64,000 bases of DNA from Bacteroides fragilis. GTDB lineage: Bacteria > Bacteroidota > Bacteroidia > Bacteroidales > Bacteroidaceae. The stretch spans positions 310,001-374,000 of the forward strand of contig NZ_SZUU01000003.1 of the NCBI RefSeq assembly GCF_019583405.1, in the 5' to 3' direction. Positions 25,886 through 36,717 of this stretch are shown piece after piece. Both the position numbers and the translations under genes were made by a program. Numbering within the stretch: position 1 is the stretch's first letter; each line of letters opens with the position of its first letter. The notes beneath the pieces were generated by a model. That model was not told the DNA's origin and made no database searches. It was given only the letters and a program-made list of their open reading frames with translations.

Positions 25886-26902
25886 CTATTTGTCAAGATA
25901 TTGCTCCATGTTCTTTGTAAAATAGCTTTTCAATTCTCCTTTTTCATCACTGTAGATAAAATAAGCACCTATGTTGGAGTGTGATTTTGTAAAAGCTTCC
26001 GCTTCATCCAGCCCCATCACCATAAAAGCTGTGGCTAATGCGTCGGCAGTCATACAATCATCGGCAACTACGGTTGCTGAAAGAATATTATGTTGAACCG
26101 GATATCCGGTACGTGGGTCGATGGTGTGGGCATACTTTTTGCCATCTTTGTAGTAAAAGTTGCGATAGTTTCCGGAAGTTGCTATACCTACATTGGTCAG
26201 TTTTAATGTTGTTTGTATCTCTTGGTTAAGCGACAGGGAATCGTCTACAGGCTTGTTTATACCGATTCTCCATGCTTCCTCTTTGGGATTCACCCCTTTT
26301 ACCACCAGTTCGCCACCTATATCTACCATATAGTTTTTGATACCTTTACTATCCAAATACCGGGCTACTACATCTACGGAATATCCTTTGGCTACAGCAC
26401 TACAGCTTAGCATCACCCGAGGGTCTTCTTTGATCACTTTGCCGTTTTCCAGTTTTACTTTTTGGTATCCTGTGATTTGGAGTAGACTATCTATCATGAT
26501 CGAGTCGGGGAAGGCTCCTTTTTTGAAACCGAATCCCCAGGCATTGGCTAATGGAGCTACTGTGATATCGAAAGCTCCGCGAGTTTCGGCAGAGATTTCC
26601 ATAGATCGGTTAAAACAGGTTTGGAAGAAAGTGTCTGTGACGATTTCTTCATTACGGTTAACACGGGTAATGACAGACGTATCATTGAATGGAGAAAGTG
26701 AACCGTCGAATTTTTTTAATTCGGCATCGATCTCCGCTTTCAGATTGCCGTCATATTGATAGGTAATATTATATACTGTGCCGAATACAAGCCCATTGAC
26801 ACTGTTATAAGGTATTTGTTTATTTCGTTGGGCTAGTATCCAAATTGTTCCCAACAGCAGGATAGCCAGCCAAATGAAGCTTTTTCTTGTTTTCTTTTCC
26901 AT
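25886..26902 (-). CDS. apbE: FAD:protein FMN transferase (ApbE)
   Basis: 338 residues from MEKKTRKSFIWLAILLLGTI, an N-terminal membrane anchor or signal. ApbE features: SPFNDTSVITRVNRNE, AFDITVAPLANAWGFG, SCSAVAKGYSVDVVARYLD, VDIGGELVVKGVNP and the catalytic/metal-binding HTIDPRTGYPV and DDCMTADALATAFMVMG. It transfers FMN to Thr of periplasmic redox proteins such as NqrC/RnfG. The ATG at 26902 is favoured over one 27 bases upstream because the longer form puts ten extra residues before the basic n-region. Confidence 0.92.
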   Translation of the reverse strand: MEKKTRKSFIWLAILLLGTIWILAQRNKQIPYNSVNGLVFGTVYNITYQYDGNLKAEIDAELKKFDGSLSPFNDTSVITRVNRNEEIVTDTFFQTCFNRSMEISAETRGAFDITVAPLANAWGFGFKKGAFPDSIMIDSLLQITGYQKVKLENGKVIKEDPRVMLSCSAVAKGYSVDVVARYLDSKGIKNYMVDIGGELVVKGVNPKEEAWRIGINKPVDDSLSLNQEIQTTLKLTNVGIATSGNYRNFYYKDGKKYAHTIDPRTGYPVQHNILSATVVADDCMTADALATAFMVMGLDEAEAFTKSHSNIGAYFIYSDEKGELKSYFTKNMEQYLDK

Positions 26903-26973
26903 AATAAGTAAAAAGTAAGTAAGCAACAAATCTGTTTATGATTACACAGCCCTTTGTTGTTTGAGGTTGATAG

Positions 26974-27558
26974 CTAATTATTAAAAAATAAGTGTTCGAT
27001 TAATATTTTCGTTCCAATAAGGATCAGTATGATTCCTCCCCATAATTCAGCACGAAGTTTTCTGGCAATGCCGCATCCGAAGCGAATGCCGAAGATTAAT
27101 CCTATAAGGGACATAAAAAAAGAAACAAATCCGATGATTCCTGCCGGGTAAAGGATAGACGAACAGCTTTTGATACCCAGAAAAGCAAAGGATACTCCTA
27201 CGGCCAATGCATCAATGCTGGTTGCAACAGCCATTGTCATCACTACTTTCAGGCTTGCAGGGTTAAATCTTTGGCAGCAATCTTCTTCTTTAAAAGATTC
27301 TTTGATCATTCGTCCACCCAGAAAGGCCAGAATAGCAAAGGCAATCCAGTGATCAACCGATTCGATAAGGTGACTGAATGTGCTTGCTCCTAACCATCCC
27401 AATAAAGGCATTATAGCCTGGAAAAGTCCGAAAAAAAATGCCATGATGAGCATAGGTCGCCATTGGATACGCCTTAAAATAATACCACTTGCAATAGAGA
27501 CAGCGAGGCAATCCATCGCTAAACCAATTGCAAGTAGCCAGATCTCTAATCCTGTCAT
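26974..27558 (-). CDS. mntP: Manganese efflux pump MntP
   Basis: 194 residues, six hydrophobic helices, with the paired family motifs AIGLAMDCLAVSIASG and AVATSIDALAVGVSFAF (conserved membrane Asp residues) that define MntP/YebN. It exports Mn2+ across the inner membrane. It starts four bases after the DUF6048 stop, and apbE follows after 71 bases. No Mn-responsive riboswitch was recognised. Confidence 0.92.
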   Translation of the reverse strand: MTGLEIWLLAIGLAMDCLAVSIASGIILRRIQWRPMLIMAFFFGLFQAIMPLLGWLGASTFSHLIESVDHWIAFAILAFLGGRMIKESFKEEDCCQRFNPASLKVVMTMAVATSIDALAVGVSFAFLGIKSCSSILYPAGIIGFVSFFMSLIGLIFGIRFGCGIARKLRAELWGGIILILIGTKILIEHLFFNN

Positions 27559-27562
27559 GTCG

Positions 27563-28318
27563 TTAAAATGGTAATTTATAAATCAGTGTATATGTGATAC
27601 CTATGTTTGAGGAGTCATATTCACCAAAACCCGGCACATACCATGGATTTCCATGTTCGCTGATCGAGGCTGCAGTTTTAAATTTGAAGCGTAAGGTCCA
27701 TCCCATATAGAAGCTTTTATAGATTTGAACATTGACTCCGGCCACCAACTCAAGCCATTGCATGTTAGATTTCAGTCCGTTGTAACGATAAGGCACGCTT
27801 CCTCCCCAAATGCCGTCTATCAATCCGGGATTAGCCATACTGCCGCCATAAATAGGGTCAGAAAAAGGTGTACTTGAGATGTCGTACTTGAAACTGCTAA
27901 ATCCATAACGTAGCCCTACATACAAATATTCTTTAACGACATTATAGTCAACTCCAACGCGAAAATAAGGAGCGGCGCTTTTATAATGGATACCGGTATC
28001 ACTCCAGGTATCTGTTTGTCCGAAACCGATTTCTGCTGTAGGAATAAATTTCTTTTTTAAGTTTACTCTCACATTTACTTCAGAACTTAGAAAATCTCCT
28101 CCGAGTAGTTTACTGCCCAACCCGAATAAGTCTACACCGACATACGTCCCATTGTAAAAGGGAATCGTATCCACTTTTATCTCCTCTTTAGCTTTCTGCT
28201 TGACAGCAGGACGTGCACCGGTGGCCCTTTGCTGTTGTGCTTGAAGCGGAAGGCTGAATACGAGGCACAGCAGGCTAACGATTGTAGCGGTAGAATATTT
28301 TGAGATTTTCTGTTCCAT
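27563..28318 (-). CDS. Exported beta-barrel-like protein (DUF6048 family)
   Basis: About 251 residues. A signal peptide (TATIVSLLCLVFSLPLQAQ) is followed by alternating strands rich in aromatic residues (GTYVGVDLFGLGSKLLGGDF, EYLYVGLRYGFSSFKYDI) and a C-terminal strand ending in Phe, as in outer-membrane barrels. I match it from memory to DUF6048. Start MEQKISKYS (28318). It overlaps the upstream DUF6452 gene by 44 bases, so translation is probably coupled. Confidence 0.72.
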   Translation of the reverse strand: MEQKISKYSTATIVSLLCLVFSLPLQAQQQRATGARPAVKQKAKEEIKVDTIPFYNGTYVGVDLFGLGSKLLGGDFLSSEVNVRVNLKKKFIPTAEIGFGQTDTWSDTGIHYKSAAPYFRVGVDYNVVKEYLYVGLRYGFSSFKYDISSTPFSDPIYGGSMANPGLIDGIWGGSVPYRYNGLKSNMQWLELVAGVNVQIYKSFYMGWTLRFKFKTAASISEHGNPWYVPGFGEYDSSNIGITYTLIYKLPF

Positions 28319-28802
28319 TAATGTTAGCTGCATTTGATTTGATATATAGAGAGTCTATGCTATGATATTTCTTTTTATTGGTATCTGTATAATCGATCGG
28401 ATGAATACTGATGATATTTTGTTTCATACTATATCCGCAATCCATCGACTGAAAATAAGGAGTATTGGTTTGCAGGATAACCATTGTATCTTTTAACAAC
28501 CGGGTGTAATGAAATACAAGAATAGTCGAGTCACTTGTATAGCGTAGTGGGAGAGCGATATCATGCACCTTTTTCTGGTTATTGATGATTATTGAATCAC
28601 TCCCGAATGCTGTCACACTCAATGAATCGAGGGTGTCATTTAGTACAGCCTTAGTTTCCGGATTGATGGTATACATTTTTGCATAGACCATCGGGCGTCC
28701 GGTCATGGAGCAATCACTCTCTTCCGAGCAAGCCGAAAGGATAGCACCCGTTAACGGATAGGCTACCATCAGGAAGAGTACCAGTTTTATTAATTTTTTC
28801 AT
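28275..28802 (-). CDS. Lipoprotein, DUF6452 family
   Basis: 175 residues. The N-terminus MKKLIKLVLFLMVAYPLTGA runs to ILSACSEESDC, a lipobox with acidic residues after Cys, the signal for surface or outer-membrane lipoproteins in Bacteroides. The rest is beta-rich with a conserved YTRLLKDTMVI and DCGYSMKQNI. Function unknown. It is followed by the overlapping DUF6048 gene and preceded by a GT2 gene 24 bases upstream. Confidence 0.72.
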   Translation of the reverse strand: MKKLIKLVLFLMVAYPLTGAILSACSEESDCSMTGRPMVYAKMYTINPETKAVLNDTLDSLSVTAFGSDSIIINNQKKVHDIALPLRYTSDSTILVFHYTRLLKDTMVILQTNTPYFQSMDCGYSMKQNIISIHPIDYTDTNKKKYHSIDSLYIKSNAANINGTENLKIFYRYNR

Positions 28803-28826
28803 TGTACAGGTTTCATTAATCGTTCG

Positions 28827-29780
28827 TTATATTGTTTTTTCTATCTGATAATTATTGCGTTCCGGGGCGTTGCGTGAAATCAGTTCGCCAAGAAATCCTG
28901 CCAAAAAGAGTTGTGTTCCAATAATCATGGCAGTCAACGACAGATAGAAATAGGGAGAATCTGTTACCAGCCGATAAGGCATACCGTGATTCATACTATA
29001 TAATTTACTGGCTCCGACAATAACCACTGAAATAAATCCCAGTATAAACATCAATGAGCCTAATAAGCCGAAAAAGTGCATTGGTTTAATTCCAAACTTT
29101 GAGAGGAACCAAAGAGAGATTAAATCGAGATATCCGTTAAAGAAGCGATTCCATCCTCCAAATTTAGTTTTTCCGAATTTACGTGCCTGATGGTGCACCA
29201 CCTTTTCGCCTATTTTCTGGAATCCGGCATTTTTTGCCAGATACGGGATATAGCGATGCATCTCTCCGTATACTTCGATGTTTTTTACAACAGCTTTGCG
29301 ATAAGCTTTCAATCCACAATTAAAGTCGTGCAGATTATGAATCCCTGAAACTTTACGTGCTGTGGCATTAAATAGTTTGGTAGGTAGAGTTTTCGACAGC
29401 GGGTCGTATCTTTTCTGTTTATAGCCTGAAACCAAGTCATATCCGTCTTCGGTAATCATACGGTATAATTCCGGTATTTCATCGGGACTATCCTGTAGGT
29501 CGGCATCCATCGTGATCACCACATTTCCTTCGGCACGTTCAAAACCGCAGTACAGAGCCGGAGATTTTCCGTAATTTCGTCGGAATTTGATCCCTTTCAC
29601 AGTGGGCGACTGTTTCTGAAGCTCTTCGATAATTTCCCAAGAACGGTCGGTACTACCATCATTTACAAAGATAACTTCGTATGAAAAGCTATTGGCTTTC
29701 ATCACTCTTTCAATCCAGGAAAAAAGTTCCGGAATGGATTCTTCTTCATTGAACAATGGTACTACAACAGATATATCCAT
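28827..29780 (-). CDS. Family 2 glycosyltransferase, DPM1/GtrB-like
   Basis: 317 residues. GT-A fold with VVPLFNEEESIPELFSWI, FVNDGSTDRSW and the DxD-type TMDADLQDSPDEIPEL, then two C-terminal membrane helices (FGLLGSLMFILGFISVVIVG, YLSLTAMIIGTQLFLAGFLG). This is the polyprenyl-phosphate hexosyltransferase architecture (ArnC/GtrB/DPM synthase). It likely charges undecaprenyl phosphate with a sugar for envelope glycan modification. It follows the DUF4199 gene by 26 bases. Confidence 0.88.
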   Translation of the reverse strand: MDISVVVPLFNEEESIPELFSWIERVMKANSFSYEVIFVNDGSTDRSWEIIEELQKQSPTVKGIKFRRNYGKSPALYCGFERAEGNVVITMDADLQDSPDEIPELYRMITEDGYDLVSGYKQKRYDPLSKTLPTKLFNATARKVSGIHNLHDFNCGLKAYRKAVVKNIEVYGEMHRYIPYLAKNAGFQKIGEKVVHHQARKFGKTKFGGWNRFFNGYLDLISLWFLSKFGIKPMHFFGLLGSLMFILGFISVVIVGASKLYSMNHGMPYRLVTDSPYFYLSLTAMIIGTQLFLAGFLGELISRNAPERNNYQIEKTI

Positions 29781-29806
29781 TTTACTTATAAATTAGATAT
29801 TACAAA

Positions 29807-30355
29807 CTATAGAGGTTGCACCTCCGGTGATTTGGGCTTTCTCATCACAAACAAGGCAGTGGGGACAGCCAATATGCTGCCATAGAACACATTCTGTGAC
29901 ATCAGTTGCATAGTAATGTCTATCGGCGTCAATGTACTGATCATTTCCATCACTTCTTTCAGTTGGCTGATGTACCCTTCTATTCCCGGTACTTCTTTAT
30001 TGGTCAGTTCGTCAAACATGCCCATGTAAGTGTTTACGATGAAACCATGGTCGATGAACCGGAAATAAATGTAGTGGGCCACTGCCGTAAGGAGTGCCGC
30101 AAACATATACATAAAAACGATGAATACCCATGCTTGCAGGAAGCGGATCGAGCCGCCACATACTTTGTCACGATAGGTACGTGCATAATAATATCCCATA
30201 AACGGAACTCCTAAAGTAAGCCCGAAAAACAGGAATAAAAGAAACGGAATGGACAATCCCAATGGGAATAGAATGAACTTAAGTATCCAGTATACTCCCA
30301 TATAGGTGCCAAAATGCATGGCATATTTTTGTAAGTTGCTTCTGCTTTCTGTCAT
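29807..30355 (-). CDS. DUF4199 family membrane protein
   Basis: 182 residues with four hydrophobic segments (FGTYMGVYWILKFILFPLGL, IPFLLFLFFGLTLGVPFMG, WVFIVFMYMFAALLTAVAHY, FYGSILAVPTALFVM). DUF4199 proteins are conserved in Bacteroidetes beside a GT2 gene, as here; function unknown. The ATG at 30355 is chosen because a -7 element (TACCTTTG, minus, 30382-30375) leaves no room for the longer frame beginning at 30385. Confidence 0.82.
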   Translation of the reverse strand: MTESRSNLQKYAMHFGTYMGVYWILKFILFPLGLSIPFLLFLFFGLTLGVPFMGYYYARTYRDKVCGGSIRFLQAWVFIVFMYMFAALLTAVAHYIYFRFIDHGFIVNTYMGMFDELTNKEVPGIEGYISQLKEVMEMISTLTPIDITMQLMSQNVFYGSILAVPTALFVMRKPKSPEVQPL

Positions 30356-30374
30356 TTTATTAATAAATAGCGCA

Positions 30375-30382
30375 CAAAGGTA
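30375..30382 (-). promoter_or_regulatory. Promoter -7 element of the DUF4199-GT2 operon
   Basis: TACCTTTG on the minus strand, 20 bases upstream of the start at 30355. Confidence 0.5.
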
Positions 30383-30527
30383 CAAATAATATTGTTTGGT
30401 ATGGAATTTATGCCTGTTAAAGTTAATAAAGCTATCCGGTCAGAAAAAAAACATTTTTTTTTTGATTTTAAATCTCTGAAAAGTAGGAGCTTACCGGTAA
30501 AGCATGCAAAAAAGTACCGATCCCCTA

Positions 30528-30557
30528 TTGCAGGTTTAATAAAAATACCTACCTTTG
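30528..30557 (+). promoter_or_regulatory. Promoter of the 4.5S RNA / tRNA-Thr transcript
   Basis: TTG (30528-30530), 19 bases, TACCTTTG (30550-30557). The predicted first base coincides with the beginning of the 4.5S RNA terminal stem at 30563. Confidence 0.75.
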
Positions 30558-30562
30558 CACCC

Positions 30563-30658
30563 GGGTAAGTCCTATACGGCCAGCTCCCTTCGAATCCTCC
30601 AGGGCTTGATCGCAGCAAAGGTAGTTGGTTGTAGCGGCGCGATATAGTAAGCTTACCC
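30563..30658 (+). ncRNA. ffs: Signal recognition particle RNA, 4.5S type
   Basis: 96 nucleotides closed by a perfect terminal stem GGGTAAG/CTTACCC. Inside, CCTATA can pair with TATAG; CCAGCTCCCTT (30580-30590) pairs with AAGGTAGTTGG at ten of eleven positions; and the apical part has the SRP domain IV layout, with CTTCGAA and CCAGG on one side and GCAGCA on the other of the asymmetric/symmetric loops that bind Ffh. A TTGATC loop replaces the usual GGAA. Identification rests on this structure and motif match. It begins six bases after a Bacteroides -7 box. tRNA-Thr starts four bases after it, so both are probably cut from one precursor. Confidence 0.82.
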
Positions 30659-30662
30659 ACTT

Positions 30663-30736
30663 GCCTCTTTAGCTCAGTTGGCCAGAGCACGTGATTTGTA
30701 ATCTCGGGGTCGTTGGTTCGAATCCGACAAGAGGCT
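30663..30736 (+). tRNA. tRNA-Thr (anticodon TGT)
   Basis: Cloverleaf: acceptor GCCTCTT/AAGAGGC, D arm GCTC...GAGC, anticodon stem CGTGA/TCTCG with one mismatch and loop TTTGTAA (anticodon TGT, Thr ACA), T arm GTTGG-TTCGAAT-CCGAC, discriminator T. CCA is not encoded. It is joined by a four-base linker to the 4.5S RNA and followed by a terminator ten bases later. Confidence 0.95.
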
Positions 30737-30745
30737 CAAAAAAGG

Positions 30746-30778
30746 AAAAGCATCTCGGTATTGCCGGGGTGCTTTTTT
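30746..30778 (+). terminator. Terminator of the 4.5S RNA / tRNA-Thr transcript
   Basis: AAAAGCATCTCGG pairs with CCGGGGTGCTTTT (few mismatches) and runs into TTTTTT. Confidence 0.82.
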
Positions 30779-30908
30779 GTTTTTATTTTCCTGATGATTC
30801 ATGAGAAATGAAAGGGATGACCATAATACCGGTACATCCCTTTTGCGTTTACATTCAATTATTATAAATAACTAACCTTTCATCATGCTATGCTTATCAT
30901 GATTTTAT

Positions 30909-32237
<1,329 letters not shown>

Positions 32238-32346
32238 TTATGGGAAGCGGTAGAATAACTATTAATAGGTATTCCGTGCGGCCTCTTTCCCTATAAATCA
32301 GTATTATCGCTTTTATACTATAAAACAAAGAGAGGGGTGGAAAAGT

Positions 32347-33012
32347 TCAGTCGTCTTCAACCTTGACTCCTAACAGAGGCAGTAAGTCCATTGCCTGTAA
32401 TGAACTGACTATGGCCCCTTTCAGGTCGGCTATGTTTAGTTGAATGCCTGTTATTCTTGAGCTCCTGAGGTCGATACCTTTTAAAGACGTATGCGAAAAA
32501 TCTGCTTCAAGCAGTTCACAATTGTCGAAAGCTGCCGGTATTAATTTACTGTCATTGAGGCTGGCGTTTCGAAAATCACAATGGCTGAAACGAACGGTTC
32601 GCATTTTCGTCATGGAAAGATTGATATATTGTCCATAACAATGCTCCATCCGGACATGGTTTAGGGTGGCTTCCGGAAAACCTGTTCCTAAGAGCTTGCA
32701 TGATATAAATTCTACCCGGTAGAAAGTAGTTCCGGCAAAGGACACGTTGGATAAGTCGCAATTTTCAAAACGTATGTCTGTTAATTGGGCTGATTTCAAC
32801 CGACATTCGTTGAATATTTGTTGTTTGAAAGTACAATTGTTAATACTTAGATAGGGCTTATTTACTTGTCGGACAACTCCCTTAGAGAAATATAAATCAG
32901 AAATTTTCTCTTCATCCACCAAAATATCGAGCGGAGTGATGCTTTCGGACTGCTCATTGATGAATGGGGCTATGACTTTAACAGGTTGGACTTTCTTAAT
33001 TGCTGGTTTCAT
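32347..33012 (-). CDS. Pentapeptide-repeat protein
   Basis: 221 residues. From about residue 60 onward A(D/N)LxX-like five-residue periodicity is clear (CTFKQ, CRLKS, IRFEN CDLSN VSFAG TTFYR, FRNAS LNDSK, EADFS HTSLK GIDLR), building a right-handed quadrilateral beta helix. Some members protect DNA gyrase from quinolones or toxins; others have unknown roles. No signal peptide. It starts eight bases after the crcB stop on the same strand, so the two are co-transcribed. Confidence 0.85.
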   Translation of the reverse strand: MKPAIKKVQPVKVIAPFINEQSESITPLDILVDEEKISDLYFSKGVVRQVNKPYLSINNCTFKQQIFNECRLKSAQLTDIRFENCDLSNVSFAGTTFYRVEFISCKLLGTGFPEATLNHVRMEHCYGQYINLSMTKMRTVRFSHCDFRNASLNDSKLIPAAFDNCELLEADFSHTSLKGIDLRSSRITGIQLNIADLKGAIVSSLQAMDLLPLLGVKVEDD

Positions 33013-33020
33013 ATATTAGT

Positions 33021-33407
33021 CTATTGTTTTAAATGTTCTCCGAGGTATCCTCCACCTAATACGGCTAAAAGCCCGAGTATCATACTGGCTAATGTATAAA
33101 ATGCGAATATGCCGTAGAAGCCTCCTTTCAGTAAACTCAGGCCATCATTAGCCAAAGTAGAAAATGTGGTAAAGCCTCCACAGAAACCAACAGTCAGAAA
33201 TAGCCTTAATTCGAAAGATAGATCAAGACGTTCCGAAAGTGAATAAAATAATCCTATTAACAAACTCCCTGCAATGTTCACGGCAAACGTTCCCCACGGA
33301 AAGGGGAAAAAAGTAGGGCTAAGTTTCTCGTTGACGGCTATTTGTGCCAGATAGCGGGTTACACTTCCTATCCCTCCTCCGATAAATATATAAATAATCT
33401 CTTTCAT
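33021..33407 (-). CDS. crcB: Fluoride channel FluC/CrcB
   Basis: 128 residues, four helices, with GGGIGSVTRYLAQI, GTFAVNIAGSLLIGLFYSL and GFCGGFTTFSTLANDGLSLL: the conserved Asn and Phe-box residues of the Fluc dimer. It exports fluoride passively. It has a full promoter (TTTG, 19 bases, TAACTTTG) directly upstream. I looked for a fluoride riboswitch in the short leader and saw none; the distance from start site to ATG is too short. Confidence 0.94.
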   Translation of the reverse strand: MKEIIYIFIGGGIGSVTRYLAQIAVNEKLSPTFFPFPWGTFAVNIAGSLLIGLFYSLSERLDLSFELRLFLTVGFCGGFTTFSTLANDGLSLLKGGFYGIFAFYTLASMILGLLAVLGGGYLGEHLKQ

Positions 33408-33424
33408 CTTTTTTGTTTTGTTGG

Positions 33425-33455
33425 CAAAGTTACCACTGTCAACTGTTTATGCAAA
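33425..33455 (-). promoter_or_regulatory. crcB promoter
   Basis: Minus strand TTTG (33455-33452), 19 bases, TAACTTTG (33432-33425); ATG 17 bases further. Confidence 0.72.
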
Positions 33456-33517
33456 CGTTTTCTGATAAATCTTCTTTATTTCGGTTCTATTCGTCGAACC
33501 GGAATCTGCTTCTTGCT

Positions 33518-33525
33518 TATCTTTG
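33518..33525 (+). promoter_or_regulatory. GH97 promoter -7 element
   Basis: TATCTTTG, 33 bases before the GH97 start; divergent from the crcB promoter. Confidence 0.55.
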
Positions 33526-33540
33526 TTGCATGATTACTAA

Positions 33541-35718
<2,178 letters not shown>

Positions 35719-35768
35719 AGGTGGGTTAGTGGTAAAAAGATTAGTTTGGTTATTTTTTTGAAATGAAA

Positions 35769-35806
35769 GAGTCCGGATACACAATATGTATGTCCGGACT
35801 CCTTTT
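35769..35806 (+). terminator. Terminator of the GH97 gene
   Basis: GAGTCCGGA/TCCGGACTC stem followed by CTTTTG, 50 bases after the GH97 stop. Confidence 0.78.
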
Positions 35807-36131
35807 GTTGATAGTTACTATATTGTCAATTAAGTGAGTCATCTCTTGACTTTCTCTTTTTATCTGCTGTTCTTATCTTTATTGATTATATCGTTTTTAA
35901 TCAATTGATTAATAGCCTAATGTTGAATGTTTATAAAGCTAACTTTAACATAGAGTTAAAGCTTGTTTTTTAAATGCAAAGAACAAGTTGTTTGCATTTA
36001 AAAGATTTGTTCTTTGTACAGAGGGAATAATGATCTTTGTTTCTTCCTTAACATTGTTAAATTATTCTGTAGGGGCTATATCTTTTCTTTGATAGCTTTT
36101 GTTCCCTATATATAATAAGGTATAAACAACT
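35807..36131. other. AT-rich gene-free stretch with overlapping inverted repeats
   Basis: No gene is recognised. CTTTAAC/GTTAAAG (35943-35949 and 35955-35961), a 13-bp pair (35968-35980 with 35991-36003) and a 10-bp pair CAAAGAACAA/TTGTTCTTTG (35977-35986 with 36007-36016) overlap, so the last two hairpins exclude each other. Confidence 0.55.
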
Positions 36132-36491
36132 CTACTTATTAGCTCTTCCATCCAGTAACTCGGCTATTTTCTTTTTCAGGTTTAGCTTGATAATTTCATC
36201 TTGCTGCAGTTCTATCTCTACTGTAATTTTGGCATTTCCCAATTTATATCTGATATCTTCGTTATCACAATTTATCTGTTCTTGTTTGATGCTATATAAA
36301 AGGGCAAAATCATAATCTAACGCCAGTGAAATATTATATAATGTATCCGTATCAATGCTTTTCCTTGTCAGTAGATAATCTACACTTTGAGGCTTAACGT
36401 CCAATCTTCTTGCGAGTTCGGCTTTAGTAATCTGCCTCTCGGACATTATATTCTTGATAATTTCACCTATATAAATATTGCTTTTTTTCAT
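36132..36491 (-). CDS. XRE-family HTH regulator
   Basis: About 119 residues. The HTH (IIKNIMSERQITKAELARRL, then VKPQSVDYLLTRKSID) occupies the first 65; the rest is acidic and helical (ITVEIELQQDEIIKLNLKKK) and may dimerise. Two adjacent ATGs (36497, 36491) are possible; MKKSNIYIG at 36491 is taken. It is divergent from the lipoprotein/beta-barrel pair, and the shared 226-base spacer contains that pair's promoter, so it is a candidate regulator of it. Confidence 0.75.
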   Translation of the reverse strand: MKKSNIYIGEIIKNIMSERQITKAELARRLDVKPQSVDYLLTRKSIDTDTLYNISLALDYDFALLYSIKQEQINCDNEDIRYKLGNAKITVEIELQQDEIIKLNLKKKIAELLDGRANK

Positions 36492-36578
36492 TTGCATGAA
36501 AGTACAACATAATCCGAAGAGTTAGGTTTATCGGTATAAAAGAATATCTGTCTATTTTTGAATTTTGTTCATAATTTA

Positions 36579-36610
36579 TTTGTTTTATCAGATAAATTGG
36601 GATATATTTG
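36579..36610 (+). promoter_or_regulatory. Promoter of the coiled-coil lipoprotein operon
   Basis: TTTG (36579-36582), 20 bases, TATATTTG (36603-36610). It leaves a leader of about 100 bases before the ATG at 36718. Confidence 0.72.
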
Positions 36611-36717
36611 CTGCGAATTACTGGAAGAAGTGGACCAACACTCTTCTGGTAGCGGAAGAAAAACAGAGTGGAACATAACATTTATATTATTATTATTAAC
36701 ACTAAAATTTTGAGATT

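Noticed and set aside
30580-30610. tRNA remnant (T-arm-like TTCGAATCC)
   Set aside because: The surrounding pairing, terminal stem and promoter position fit SRP RNA better.
30352-30690. A 112-codon minus-strand frame
   Set aside because: It overlaps the 4.5S RNA, its promoter and the tRNA start; no coding signal.
33408-33424. Fluoride riboswitch upstream of crcB
   Set aside because: The predicted leader is too short and no matching pseudoknot was seen.
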